A stretch of 24,686 nt of DNA, taken from positions 1 to 24,686 of the IMG/VR virus record IMGVR_UViG_3300047362_001285. One strand, written 5' to 3'. The notes beneath the pieces are model-generated. The model had not been told where the DNA came from. It did not search any database and was given only the letters and a program-made list of their open reading frames with translations. Below, piece after piece: positions 6,971 through 12,243 of this stretch. Origin of the DNA: a virus. Numbering within the stretch: position 1 is the stretch's first letter; the number at the start of each line of letters is the position of its first letter. The position numbers were made by a program, and so were the translations under genes.

Positions 6971-7166
6971 AATATTTCTCCGCATATTGTGGCGCATCTT
7001 GCCAGTGGTTGTAGTTTTCGTCAAGATCTTGACCCTTTTTAGGTTCAACTTCTTGGCGAGTATAATAAGCTTCACGCTTTTTCATTGCAGCCAATCTTTT
7101 AGATGCAGCACGGATAGCATCCATACGCTCTTCATAAGTCGACTCTTTAGTGATAACAATAGCCAT
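6921..7166 (-). CDS. Conserved hypothetical phage protein (81 aa)
   Basis: A charged helical N-terminus (RMDAIRAASKRLAAMKKREAYY) is followed by an acidic, aromatic-rich tail (HWQDAPQYAEKYYGDK). No known domain is recognised. The ribosome-binding site GGGAGG lies about nine bases before ATG 7166. It overlaps the next gene start by 50 nt and follows the 68-aa gene with a one-base gap. Confidence 0.8.
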   Translation of the reverse strand: MAIVITKESTYEERMDAIRAASKRLAAMKKREAYYTRQEVEPKKGQDLDENYNHWQDAPQYAEKYYGDKMRDTVAMDNDWN

Positions 7167-7167
7167 A

Positions 7168-7374
7168 TTAGTTTCCTCCCAATTGTACAGTCATTTCATA
7201 CCAAACATCTTCGATAATGTCAGAAATTTCTTGGCCACTTAAATGTGGCACCATGCTAAAAGCTTTAATTGTTCTCTTAGCATACTCTTCGAATGATTCA
7301 GAATCAATTGCAATACCAGCACACTTATCAATGAACTGCTCTTCAACATCCATAACATAACTTGACATACCCAT
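7168..7374 (-). CDS. Conserved hypothetical phage protein (68 aa)
   Basis: A short acidic helical protein (SFEEYAKRTIKAF, then SGQEISDIIEDVWYEMTVQLGG). No known motif. Its ATG at 7374 shares one base with the TAA of the preceding 38-aa gene. The compact head-to-tail arrangement in the operon from promoter 7798-7826 supports it. Confidence 0.78.
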   Translation of the reverse strand: MGMSSYVMDVEEQFIDKCAGIAIDSESFEEYAKRTIKAFSMVPHLSGQEISDIIEDVWYEMTVQLGGN

Positions 7375-7490
7375 TATTCTACCTCCTCAACATCAATACC
7401 ATAATATTCTTTTGGATCTACTTCGAAACGACCACACTCAGACAAATAAGGATTTTCAATCCAAATACCGTTAAACTCAAAACCTTCCAT
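7374..7490 (-). CDS. Mini protein (38 aa) with FNGIWIENPYLSECGRFEVDP motif
   Basis: ATG at 7490 and TAA at 7376-7374 give a 38-aa product. Both ends share a single base with the neighbouring genes (TAATG on each side), which is strong evidence for a translated gene. The sequence is dense in aromatic and acidic residues, and its central WIENPYLSECG resembles a short conserved protein I recall from marine T4-like phages. Function is unknown; a small protein-binding inhibitor or adaptor is possible. Confidence 0.75.
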   Translation of the reverse strand: MEGFEFNGIWIENPYLSECGRFEVDPKEYYGIDVEEVE

Positions 7491-7762
7491 TATCGCACCT
7501 CATAACCAAGATTATCATAAACCCAATCTTCACCAAGATCAGCAGCAAAAGCCATAACAACACCTTCGCGCGGATGTGTATCCATACGATCGATAAAGCT
7601 ACGAAGAGAACCCATATGGCCACGCTTATACCGATATTTGGCTTCGATCACGTCATTGCGATCTTCAGCATACATTTCAGCCATATCGTTGTCAACACCC
7701 ATAAATTCAACGTGGGCATTCCAAAGATTCTTTTCTAGCTTTGTAAGATTTTCTAAAAACAT
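7490..7762 (-). CDS. Conserved hypothetical phage protein (90 aa), first gene of the envelope/lipid operon
   Basis: Start chosen at ATG 7762, six bases after GAGGAG. An in-frame ATG at 7786 would put that ribosome-binding site inside the gene and lies in the conserved leader. The protein is helical and charged (TKLEKNLWNAHVEFM, then AEMYAEDRNDVIEAKYRYKRG) and ends with a less charged stretch containing GEDWVYDNLGY. No catalytic motif. It lies directly downstream of the TGTACA-type promoter at 7798-7826, so it is likely expressed early. Confidence 0.8.
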   Translation of the reverse strand: MFLENLTKLEKNLWNAHVEFMGVDNDMAEMYAEDRNDVIEAKYRYKRGHMGSLRSFIDRMDTHPREGVVMAFAADLGEDWVYDNLGYEVR

Positions 7763-7797
7763 TTTTTGCTCCTCAGCTTTCTTCATTTTATAGATCT

Positions 7798-7826
7798 ATT
7801 ATACCCTGTTTTTTTAGGTTTGTACA
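7798..7826 (-). promoter_or_regulatory. TGTACA-type promoter for the envelope/lipid operon
   Basis: -35 TGTACA (7826-7821), 17-nt spacer, consensus -10 TATAAT (7803-7798), followed by AGATCTATAAAATGAA and a leader ending AGCTGAGGAGC, nearly identical to the leader of the promoter at 3598-3626. It would drive about ten genes from 7762 to 4174. Confidence 0.85.
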
Positions 7827-7862
7827 CAAAAAAACGCACTTTGTTTTCGAATAAAAACAAAG
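7827..7862 (-). terminator. Intrinsic terminator after the 87-aa gene
   Basis: On the minus strand CTTTGTTTT, a six-base loop TATTCG and AAAACAAAG form a 9-bp stem (7862-7839), followed by TGCG and seven T. It ends exactly where the next promoter's -35 begins, so one unit stops and the next starts. The stem is AT-rich, hence moderate confidence. Confidence 0.6.
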
Positions 7863-7888
7863 GCTTATCATTTTTTTTAAAAAAAGTT

Positions 7889-8152
7889 TTAAGACTGATA
7901 GATTTTGCGAAGCAAATCTTCGAATTGGTCTACTTTTTCTACACGATTTGGCCATAAAATATAATCCTTTTCGGGATTTTTCTTCAAATTATTGAGCAAA
8001 GGAGTAATAGCATTGTATAACTTATCAAGTTTTTCTTGATTAGTATTAGCTTTTACTTCAACATCTCCTTTTGCCTTTTCTGCATCTTGTACTGCTTGTA
8101 GTTCTGTTTCATCTACAGCGGTAAAACCGAAATCGAACATGTCATCAGACAT
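7889..8152 (-). CDS. Conserved phage protein (87 aa) with FDFGFTAVDE and KDYILWPNR motifs
   Basis: The acidic N-terminus (MFDFGFTAVDETELQAV) and C-terminal segment (NLKKNPEKDYILWPNRVEKV) match a pattern I recall from conserved hypothetical proteins of marine T4-like phages. No enzymatic function is known to me. The ATG at 8152 follows AGGAGAATGGGAA. It overlaps the 47-aa gene by 8 nt and is followed by an intrinsic terminator, so it is the last gene of the unit that also carries the tRNA. Confidence 0.85.
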   Translation of the reverse strand: MSDDMFDFGFTAVDETELQAVQDAEKAKGDVEVKANTNQEKLDKLYNAITPLLNNLKKNPEKDYILWPNRVEKVDQFEDLLRKIYQS

Positions 8153-8288
8153 TTCCCATTCTCCTTTGATGTGCGTAATTTACAAATATAACCCAACCAA
8201 CAATAGCCCACATAATACTATGAATTAGTCCTTGAGATATGACCCAAGCAAACATTGAAACCATAATATGGTCATACCATTTTAACAT
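8145..8288 (-). CDS. Mini membrane protein (47 aa)
   Basis: ATG at 8288 follows AGAGGAAGTTAA. The 47-aa product is mostly hydrophobic and Trp-rich: MVSMFAWVISQGLIH, then SIMWAIVGWVIFVNY, which can form two short or one long transmembrane segment, ending in basic HQRR. The stop TGA overlaps the next start by 8 nt. It lies 16 nt downstream of the tRNA 3' end. Function is unknown; its size and topology would suit a small envelope-acting or holin-accessory protein. Confidence 0.7.
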   Translation of the reverse strand: MLKWYDHIMVSMFAWVISQGLIHSIMWAIVGWVIFVNYAHQRRMGNV

Positions 8289-8304
8289 TTAACTTCCTCT
8301 AACT

Positions 8305-8381
8305 TGGCGATTCCGGTAGGATTCGAACCCACGACCCACAGCTTAGAAGGCTGTTGCTCTATCCATCTGAGCTACGGAACC
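8305..8381 (-). tRNA. tRNA-Arg (anticodon UCU), CCA encoded
   Basis: The cloverleaf folds by eye: acceptor GGTTCCG pairs with CGGAATC (one G-U), discriminator G, encoded CCA at 8307-8305. The D arm is TAGCTCAGATGGATAGAGC, the anticodon loop CTTCTAA gives anticodon TCT, and the T arm contains GGTTCGAATCC. It reads AGA (and AGG by wobble), codons favoured in AT-rich phage genes but often rare in hosts. It is transcribed with the neighbouring small genes, so its 5' and 3' ends must be processed from a longer RNA. Confidence 0.96.
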
Positions 8382-8639
8382 AAAAATCCGGGTGGGGCTA
8401 ACCATGGCCCCACATGCACTTATTAGGGAGTGACCCCTTATTAAGCAGAGCTCTCGTATGAATGAGAGGTGCGTTCTCCTTTGTTGTGAGTCTTTCTAAT
8501 GAGGGCACTCTATAATTCCCACCTGCGTCTTAAATTTAAAGTCGTTTACAGGCTTAACCGCGTTATACCGCTCGACTATAGGATTAGCAAAATCGCATCA
8601 ACTGAGAGAGGAGCGAGACAGGAGCGATTTTGCTAAACT
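8382..8639 (-). ncRNA. Candidate structured non-coding RNA region between a small gene and tRNA-Arg
   Basis: About 258 nt with no credible reading frame. It is visibly more GC-rich than neighbouring genes (hand count about 30 of 60 in 8401-8460). On the minus strand it contains, in order: a 13-bp hairpin (8636-8584); AGTCG pairing with CGACT around two mini-hairpins (GCG-CGC and GG-CC); CTCTC-GAGAG; and GTGGGGC-GCCCCAC (8413-8392) followed by a T5 run before the tRNA. An AAAGGAG lacks a following start codon. Structure and composition suggest a functional RNA. I recognise no known family, and no tmRNA or riboswitch core is evident. Confidence 0.4.
8584..8636. repeat. Perfect 13-bp inverted repeat with 27-nt loop
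   Basis: TTAGCAAAATCGC (8584-8596) and its exact reverse complement (8624-8636) flank a purine-rich loop with GAGAGAGGAGCGAGACAGGA. It starts immediately after the stop of the 77-aa gene. No T-run follows on either strand, so it is not a standard intrinsic terminator; RNA-end protection or a processing site is possible. Confidence 0.8.
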
Positions 8640-8873
8640 CTACCACATCCACTCAACTTCGATACCAAACTCTGGTTCTGCTTCATTTTGTTGAGTAACA
8701 TGGTTAAATCCACTATTATGATATGTTTTTAGATTGATAAGTTTTTTACCAGACTTTTCATATTCCTCTCTAAGTTCTGCAAACTTATCTGTAAGACTTA
8801 CACCATCACCATTATATTCGTTAAATGGATGCGTTGTAAAATAAGAACCTAATATTTCTGAAGTTCTTTCCAT
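8640..8873 (-). CDS. Hypothetical phage protein (77 aa)
   Basis: A soluble protein with a helical, charged centre (LTDKFAELREEYEKSGKKLI) and an acidic C-terminus (EAEPEFGIEVEWMW). I do not recognise it. The ATG at 8873 shares one base with the stop of the upstream 118-aa gene, and the gene ends at the base of the 13-bp hairpin. Second gene of the unit from promoter 9263-9291. Confidence 0.75.
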   Translation of the reverse strand: MERTSEILGSYFTTHPFNEYNGDGVSLTDKFAELREEYEKSGKKLINLKTYHNSGFNHVTQQNEAEPEFGIEVEWMW

Positions 8874-9229
8874 TATGCTGCATCCTCACACCATGCATTT
8901 TCTACTTCCATGACTGGATCTGGATTATGATCATAGTTAGAATTGAATCTTTCATAAGCCACATTCAAATCGTCCATAGTGCAACAAAGGCTTAGCAAAT
9001 ACCGAGCATTGCCCTTTGATGTTAAGTTAGCAATATAGTCAAACAGACCATAGTACTCCATCTGGTATTCGTACTGCTCGACAGTAGTAATACCCTGATC
9101 TGCCCAATGTGCAGGATCAGTGACAGTCATGCCATAAAAAGAACCAGGATTCTCATCCATCCACTTCTTACCTTCAGCATTCTTAGCTTCGATGTGGGCT
9201 TGCAATTCGATTTGTGATTTAGTAAACAT
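8873..9229 (-). CDS. Hypothetical phage protein (118 aa)
   Basis: ATG at 9229 with GAGGAG six bases upstream. The N-terminal half is helical and charged (FTKSQIELQAHIEAKNAEGKK); the middle holds MTVTDPAHWADQGITTVEQY, followed by EYQMEYYGLFDYIANLT; it ends acidic (CEDAA). Four Cys are scattered without a clear metal motif. Function is unknown. It is the first gene after a TGTACA-type promoter, so probably an early gene. Confidence 0.8.
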   Translation of the reverse strand: MFTKSQIELQAHIEAKNAEGKKWMDENPGSFYGMTVTDPAHWADQGITTVEQYEYQMEYYGLFDYIANLTSKGNARYLLSLCCTMDDLNVAYERFNSNYDHNPDPVMEVENAWCEDAA

Positions 9230-9262
9230 TTAAGGCTCCTCTTCCTTCTTTATTGTAGGACC

Positions 9263-9291
9263 ATTATACCCTGTTTTTACCGATTTGTACA
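9263..9291 (-). promoter_or_regulatory. TGTACA-type promoter for the tRNA/structured-RNA unit
   Basis: -35 TGTACA (9291-9286), 17-nt spacer, -10 TATAAT (9268-9263), preceded by ATGCGTTTTAGGCAT and followed by a leader with AGAGGAG. It drives the 118-aa and 77-aa genes, the structured region, tRNA-Arg, and the 47- and 87-aa genes up to the terminator at 7827-7862. Confidence 0.85.
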
Positions 9292-9310
9292 TGCCTAAAA
9301 CGCATTTTTT

Positions 9311-10114
9311 TTAATTTATTCGAAATAAATCTGGTAAATTCATCCATTCTTTCCAATTAGTAGCATAAGCTTCTTCATAATCGAACATAATTTCTATTGA
9401 CTCTATATATTCTATTCTTTCAGGAGGAGTAGAAGAACTATAACCAACATCAATCAGACCCCAAGATCTTGGTTTAATATTATTATTTGCGCACCACTTT
9501 TCAGCCTTTGAATCAAATGGCTTATGTTTATCGTGGGCATATATGATTGTAAAGTCTGCAGACCAATGAGATTGATTAACAATCTTTTCTGCAAATGAGT
9601 CGTTATCATGATATATGTCATACATAGGTTTACCTACGTGGCAATAATTAATACAAACTGTACCAGGTTTTTGGTTAAAATTAAATCTCGCTTGCATTGA
9701 TTCATCTAATAAAAACTTATCAGGATTTTTAAAAGAACAGACAATGCGTTTACTATTAATACTTTCAAGATGGTGAATATTTACGTTATACTTAATAATG
9801 TTATCTTGTATTAATCGCGGAGCTTTATTAAAAAACTCTGGTTCCATCATTCTTTCGAAGTGTGTATGAAGCTCGTTTAGATCTTCAGTATCTGGTAAAT
9901 CTTCATAAAATTTTATAAGACCTACTGATTTGCGAAGTTTTTCATAAATTTTTTCATATGTTATTTCATCATTCAAACCATAAATTCTATCACGTTCCCA
10001 TATATTATTAATATTTTTTCTTACTTCATTGAACCATCTTTGACTTAGTTCATCATCGTATGGATATATGTCAATAGATTCATCATTATCAAATTTCAGT
10101 CTTAGATAATACAT
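9311..10114 (-). CDS. Unknown phage protein (267 aa) with multiple His/Asp clusters
   Basis: A soluble acidic protein without signal peptide or membrane segment. The first 65 residues are highly charged and helical; then come ELHTHFERMM, IHHLESIN, INYCHVGKPMYDIYHDND and IIYAHDKHKPFD, giving several His/Asp clusters that could hold a metal. I cannot assign it to a family. It is the last gene of the unit with the zincin, SWIM protein and desaturase, overlapping the desaturase by 26 nt, so a role linked to lipid modification is possible but unproven. Confidence 0.82.
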   Translation of the reverse strand: MYYLRLKFDNDESIDIYPYDDELSQRWFNEVRKNINNIWERDRIYGLNDEITYEKIYEKLRKSVGLIKFYEDLPDTEDLNELHTHFERMMEPEFFNKAPRLIQDNIIKYNVNIHHLESINSKRIVCSFKNPDKFLLDESMQARFNFNQKPGTVCINYCHVGKPMYDIYHDNDSFAEKIVNQSHWSADFTIIYAHDKHKPFDSKAEKWCANNNIKPRSWGLIDVGYSSSTPPERIEYIESIEIMFDYEEAYATNWKEWMNLPDLFRIN

Positions 10115-10937
10115 CTAATTTTTTGCCTTTAATTTCAATAACACCTATTTTGCCTAATAATTCCATAAATCTTGATGAATAATCTAACCAACCAGGATTA
10201 AAACTATACGCATATGGTTTAGCGTGGTGTTCCTCATGATACATACCTTCTGGATCTCCAAATGATAAAACCCACAAGTACCATGGAATGCTTCGTGTTT
10301 TAGCTTTTGTTTTATGAGCATAAGCATCAATAACACCTAATCCATGAAATTCTAAACAAGATGCTGCAGCTAAAACACTAAGGCCTTCTATACCGAAAAA
10401 AAGAATAATTAATGACCATAACGTAAAAGCAATGAATTTAGGGTAAAGACTGAAAACCCACAAATGTTTATAATTTTTTAATAAGTCGATATATATTTTT
10501 CTATTAAGTTGATCTTTATTTACTGTAGCACCCCATAAATGAAAATGTGCAGCAAACATACCAATCTGTGAAGGGCTATGTAGATCTAATTTATCGTCTA
10601 AGTGATCGTGATGTAATCTATGTGCAATTGCCCATTCAATAGGACCAGTTGGAAACATATGCCCAGAAACTGAAAGATATGAAGTTAGCAATACATCAAT
10701 TGTTTTACTTTTAAATTTCCAGTGACCATGAGAAATGCCCTTATGCAAAAATGAAGACACAGTAAAAGCTTGCAATTGAAACAAACCAAATGCAATAGCT
10801 AATAACCAGTATGCTTCATTCACGTAAATACTATTATAAAAGAAATATACAGTTAATACGTGAGTTGCGATTGCAATGAACAATCTCTCTGGATAATGCA
10901 AAAATTTAGGTAATATTTTTTTTAAGTTGATACCCAT
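10089..10937 (-). CDS. Membrane fatty-acid desaturase (delta-9/acyl-lipid type)
   Basis: A 282-aa di-iron integral membrane enzyme that would introduce a cis double bond into acyl chains using O2 and an electron donor. All three histidine boxes are present: HKGISH (65-70, HX4H), HRLHH (106-110, HXXHH) and HEEHH (234-238, HXXHH). A HGLGVIDAYAH segment lies at 198-208. Hydrophobic segments at about 17-37, 42-62, 80-95 and 165-205 fit the four-helix topology. The length suits bacterial acyl-CoA/acyl-lipid desaturases. No ferredoxin or reductase gene is nearby, so host electron donors would be needed. It overlaps both neighbours (16 and 26 nt) in the unit driven from 11582-11610. Confidence 0.93.
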   Translation of the reverse strand: MGINLKKILPKFLHYPERLFIAIATHVLTVYFFYNSIYVNEAYWLLAIAFGLFQLQAFTVSSFLHKGISHGHWKFKSKTIDVLLTSYLSVSGHMFPTGPIEWAIAHRLHHDHLDDKLDLHSPSQIGMFAAHFHLWGATVNKDQLNRKIYIDLLKNYKHLWVFSLYPKFIAFTLWSLIILFFGIEGLSVLAAASCLEFHGLGVIDAYAHKTKAKTRSIPWYLWVLSFGDPEGMYHEEHHAKPYAYSFNPGWLDYSSRFMELLGKIGVIEIKGKKLDVLSKTEI

Positions 10938-11146
10938 TTATTTGAAATTTCCTTTGTATGCTTACATTTTCCGTGTACTGCCATACCAATACATTCACAC
11001 GAAAAACCTTTATCTGTGAATACTACTGTATATTTATCACCGCGACTTCCAACAATAGAATATTCAATACCAACAGCCCAGTGGTTTTTGAAATTAATTT
11101 CTGGTATAGTAAGGTATTTATCTCTAAATTTACGCGACATACTCAT
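10922..11146 (-). CDS. SWIM-type zinc-finger mini protein (74 aa)
   Basis: Cys50 and Cys52 (CEC), eight residues, then Cys61-Lys-His63 match the SWIM zinc-finger consensus CxCxnCxH, with the preceding strands YTVVFTDKGFSCEC typical of the fold. SWIM fingers bind nucleic acids or proteins and are usually parts of larger proteins; a stand-alone 74-aa version is unusual. The basic N-terminus (SRKFRDKY) fits nucleic-acid contact. It overlaps the zincin by 17 nt and the desaturase by 16 nt. Confidence 0.78.
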   Translation of the reverse strand: MSMSRKFRDKYLTIPEINFKNHWAVGIEYSIVGSRGDKYTVVFTDKGFSCECIGMAVHGKCKHTKEISNKWVST

Positions 11147-11555
11147 ACTCCTTAAATAATTCTTCTTGTAAATAATATGCTTCAGCTTCCCACGGTTGGG
11201 CCATATACTCTTTTGTTGTACTCGTAATACAAATATATTCTACACCACACCAAGTTTTTGTACAAAATCCAGTGTCAATTAACTCTTTACGTGCACCTTG
11301 TTTGACATGTACAATCTCATGAAAAATTGCAGTAATCATATCATCTTCATCGATACCTTTTTGTATCTCAATTTCAAATGTACGGTTATCAACCTGTAAA
11401 CAATAACCGTCAACTGTGTCATAGATATTCTTAATCTCAATAGTAATATCTAATGTCTTCATGCGTGGCATAAGTTTGTGCACAGCAAATTCTGCAGCTT
11501 CTATACAAAGCTTACGTTCTTTTGCTGTACCACCAATTACTTCAATAATATTCAT
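11130..11555 (-). CDS. Zincin-like metalloprotease (HExxH)
   Basis: 141 aa with HEIVH at 79-83 in the helix MITAIFHEIVHVKQG, the catalytic zinc motif of gluzincin-type peptidases, and a downstream PWEAEAY (121-127) giving Glu123 as a likely third ligand. No signal peptide is present, so it should act in the cytoplasm. Small zincins of this kind occur in many phages with unknown targets. The ATG at 11555 follows GAGGAG at good spacing. First gene of the unit under promoter 11582-11610, hence probably early. Whether it is proteolytic or only structural is not determined by sequence. Confidence 0.8.
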   Translation of the reverse strand: MNIIEVIGGTAKERKLCIEAAEFAVHKLMPRMKTLDITIEIKNIYDTVDGYCLQVDNRTFEIEIQKGIDEDDMITAIFHEIVHVKQGARKELIDTGFCTKTWCGVEYICITSTTKEYMAQPWEAEAYYLQEELFKEYEYVA

Positions 11556-11581
11556 GATTGCTCCTCTTTCATTATGGATCT

Positions 11582-11610
11582 ATTATACCCTATAATGCAA
11601 GCAATGTACA
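11582..11610 (-). promoter_or_regulatory. TGTACA-type promoter for the zincin/desaturase unit
   Basis: -35 TGTACA (11610-11605), 17-nt spacer, -10 TATAAT (11587-11582), followed by AGATCCATAATGAAAGAGGAG and the zincin start. The leader closely matches that of the promoter at 17830-17858. Confidence 0.85.
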
Positions 11611-11619
11611 TGTTTATTT

Positions 11620-12243
11620 TTACTTATGAACTTCTATTTCGACATTATCTGATGGCTTAAACTTAAGCTTATCGTGTTTATGATGTAATACAAACTTAAC
11701 GCGGTGATGCTTACCGGTGCCATCAAAATCTTTAAACATATTTTTCCATAGTGGTCGCCAGTTATTTGCAAGACGATGGTTATTCATACCACCTCTATCA
11801 GAGTTTATAACAAGATCTGTGTAACTACGTAAATTAAAATCAAATATAGAATCAAATCCCCAAAGATGTACTTCATCAGCTTTTAATTTCTCACATGCAT
11901 AATAAGTTGCCATATGACCGCAATTCAAATCTGTATAGTTAGCAGCGTATTTAGGTAGTTTAGTATAGAATTCTTTAATTTGACCTGCAATTTGTAGATG
12001 AAATTTAGGATTTCTATTACAATATTCTTTTGGCCGTGCACCACAAATCCATTCTCCAGGTACTTGAATTTCTCCTTTATGAATAGTATTCATCATTTTA
12101 AAGTCTACAATACAAGTAGCATATACTCCTTCAACTTCAAACGGTGCCAAGTTACATGTAAGCTTGAGACCTTTTCTTTTTGGAACTTCATTATAAAATG
12201 CAGCTGAATCACCATTTCCAATTACTTGTACAATTCTTGGCAT
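11620..12243 (-). CDS. Rossmann-like protein, possible sugar or nucleotide transferase (207 aa)
   Basis: The N-terminus IVQVIGNGDSAAFY looks like a nucleotide-binding beta-loop-alpha start, and a later stretch CGHMATYYACEKLKADEV followed by HLWGFDS resembles the core of DUF115/MptE-like and GT42-type enzymes. The C-terminus is basic and His-rich (TGKHHRVKFVLHHKHDKLK). The match is by pattern only. It is the last gene of the glycan block and abuts the GT8-like gene with a TAATG overlap, which favours a role in glycan building. Unknown function remains possible. Confidence 0.55.
   Translation of the reverse strand: MPRIVQVIGNGDSAAFYNEVPKRKGLKLTCNLAPFEVEGVYATCIVDFKMMNTIHKGEIQVPGEWICGARPKEYCNRNPKFHLQIAGQIKEFYTKLPKYAANYTDLNCGHMATYYACEKLKADEVHLWGFDSIFDFNLRSYTDLVINSDRGGMNNHRLANNWRPLWKNMFKDFDGTGKHHRVKFVLHHKHDKLKFKPSDNVEIEVHK

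Noticed and set aside
8530-8600. Resemblance of GTAAACGAC on the minus strand to the start of a tmRNA tag
   Set aside because: No alanine-type acceptor stem, no tag ending in Ala-Ala-stop, and no tRNA-like T arm could be found around it.
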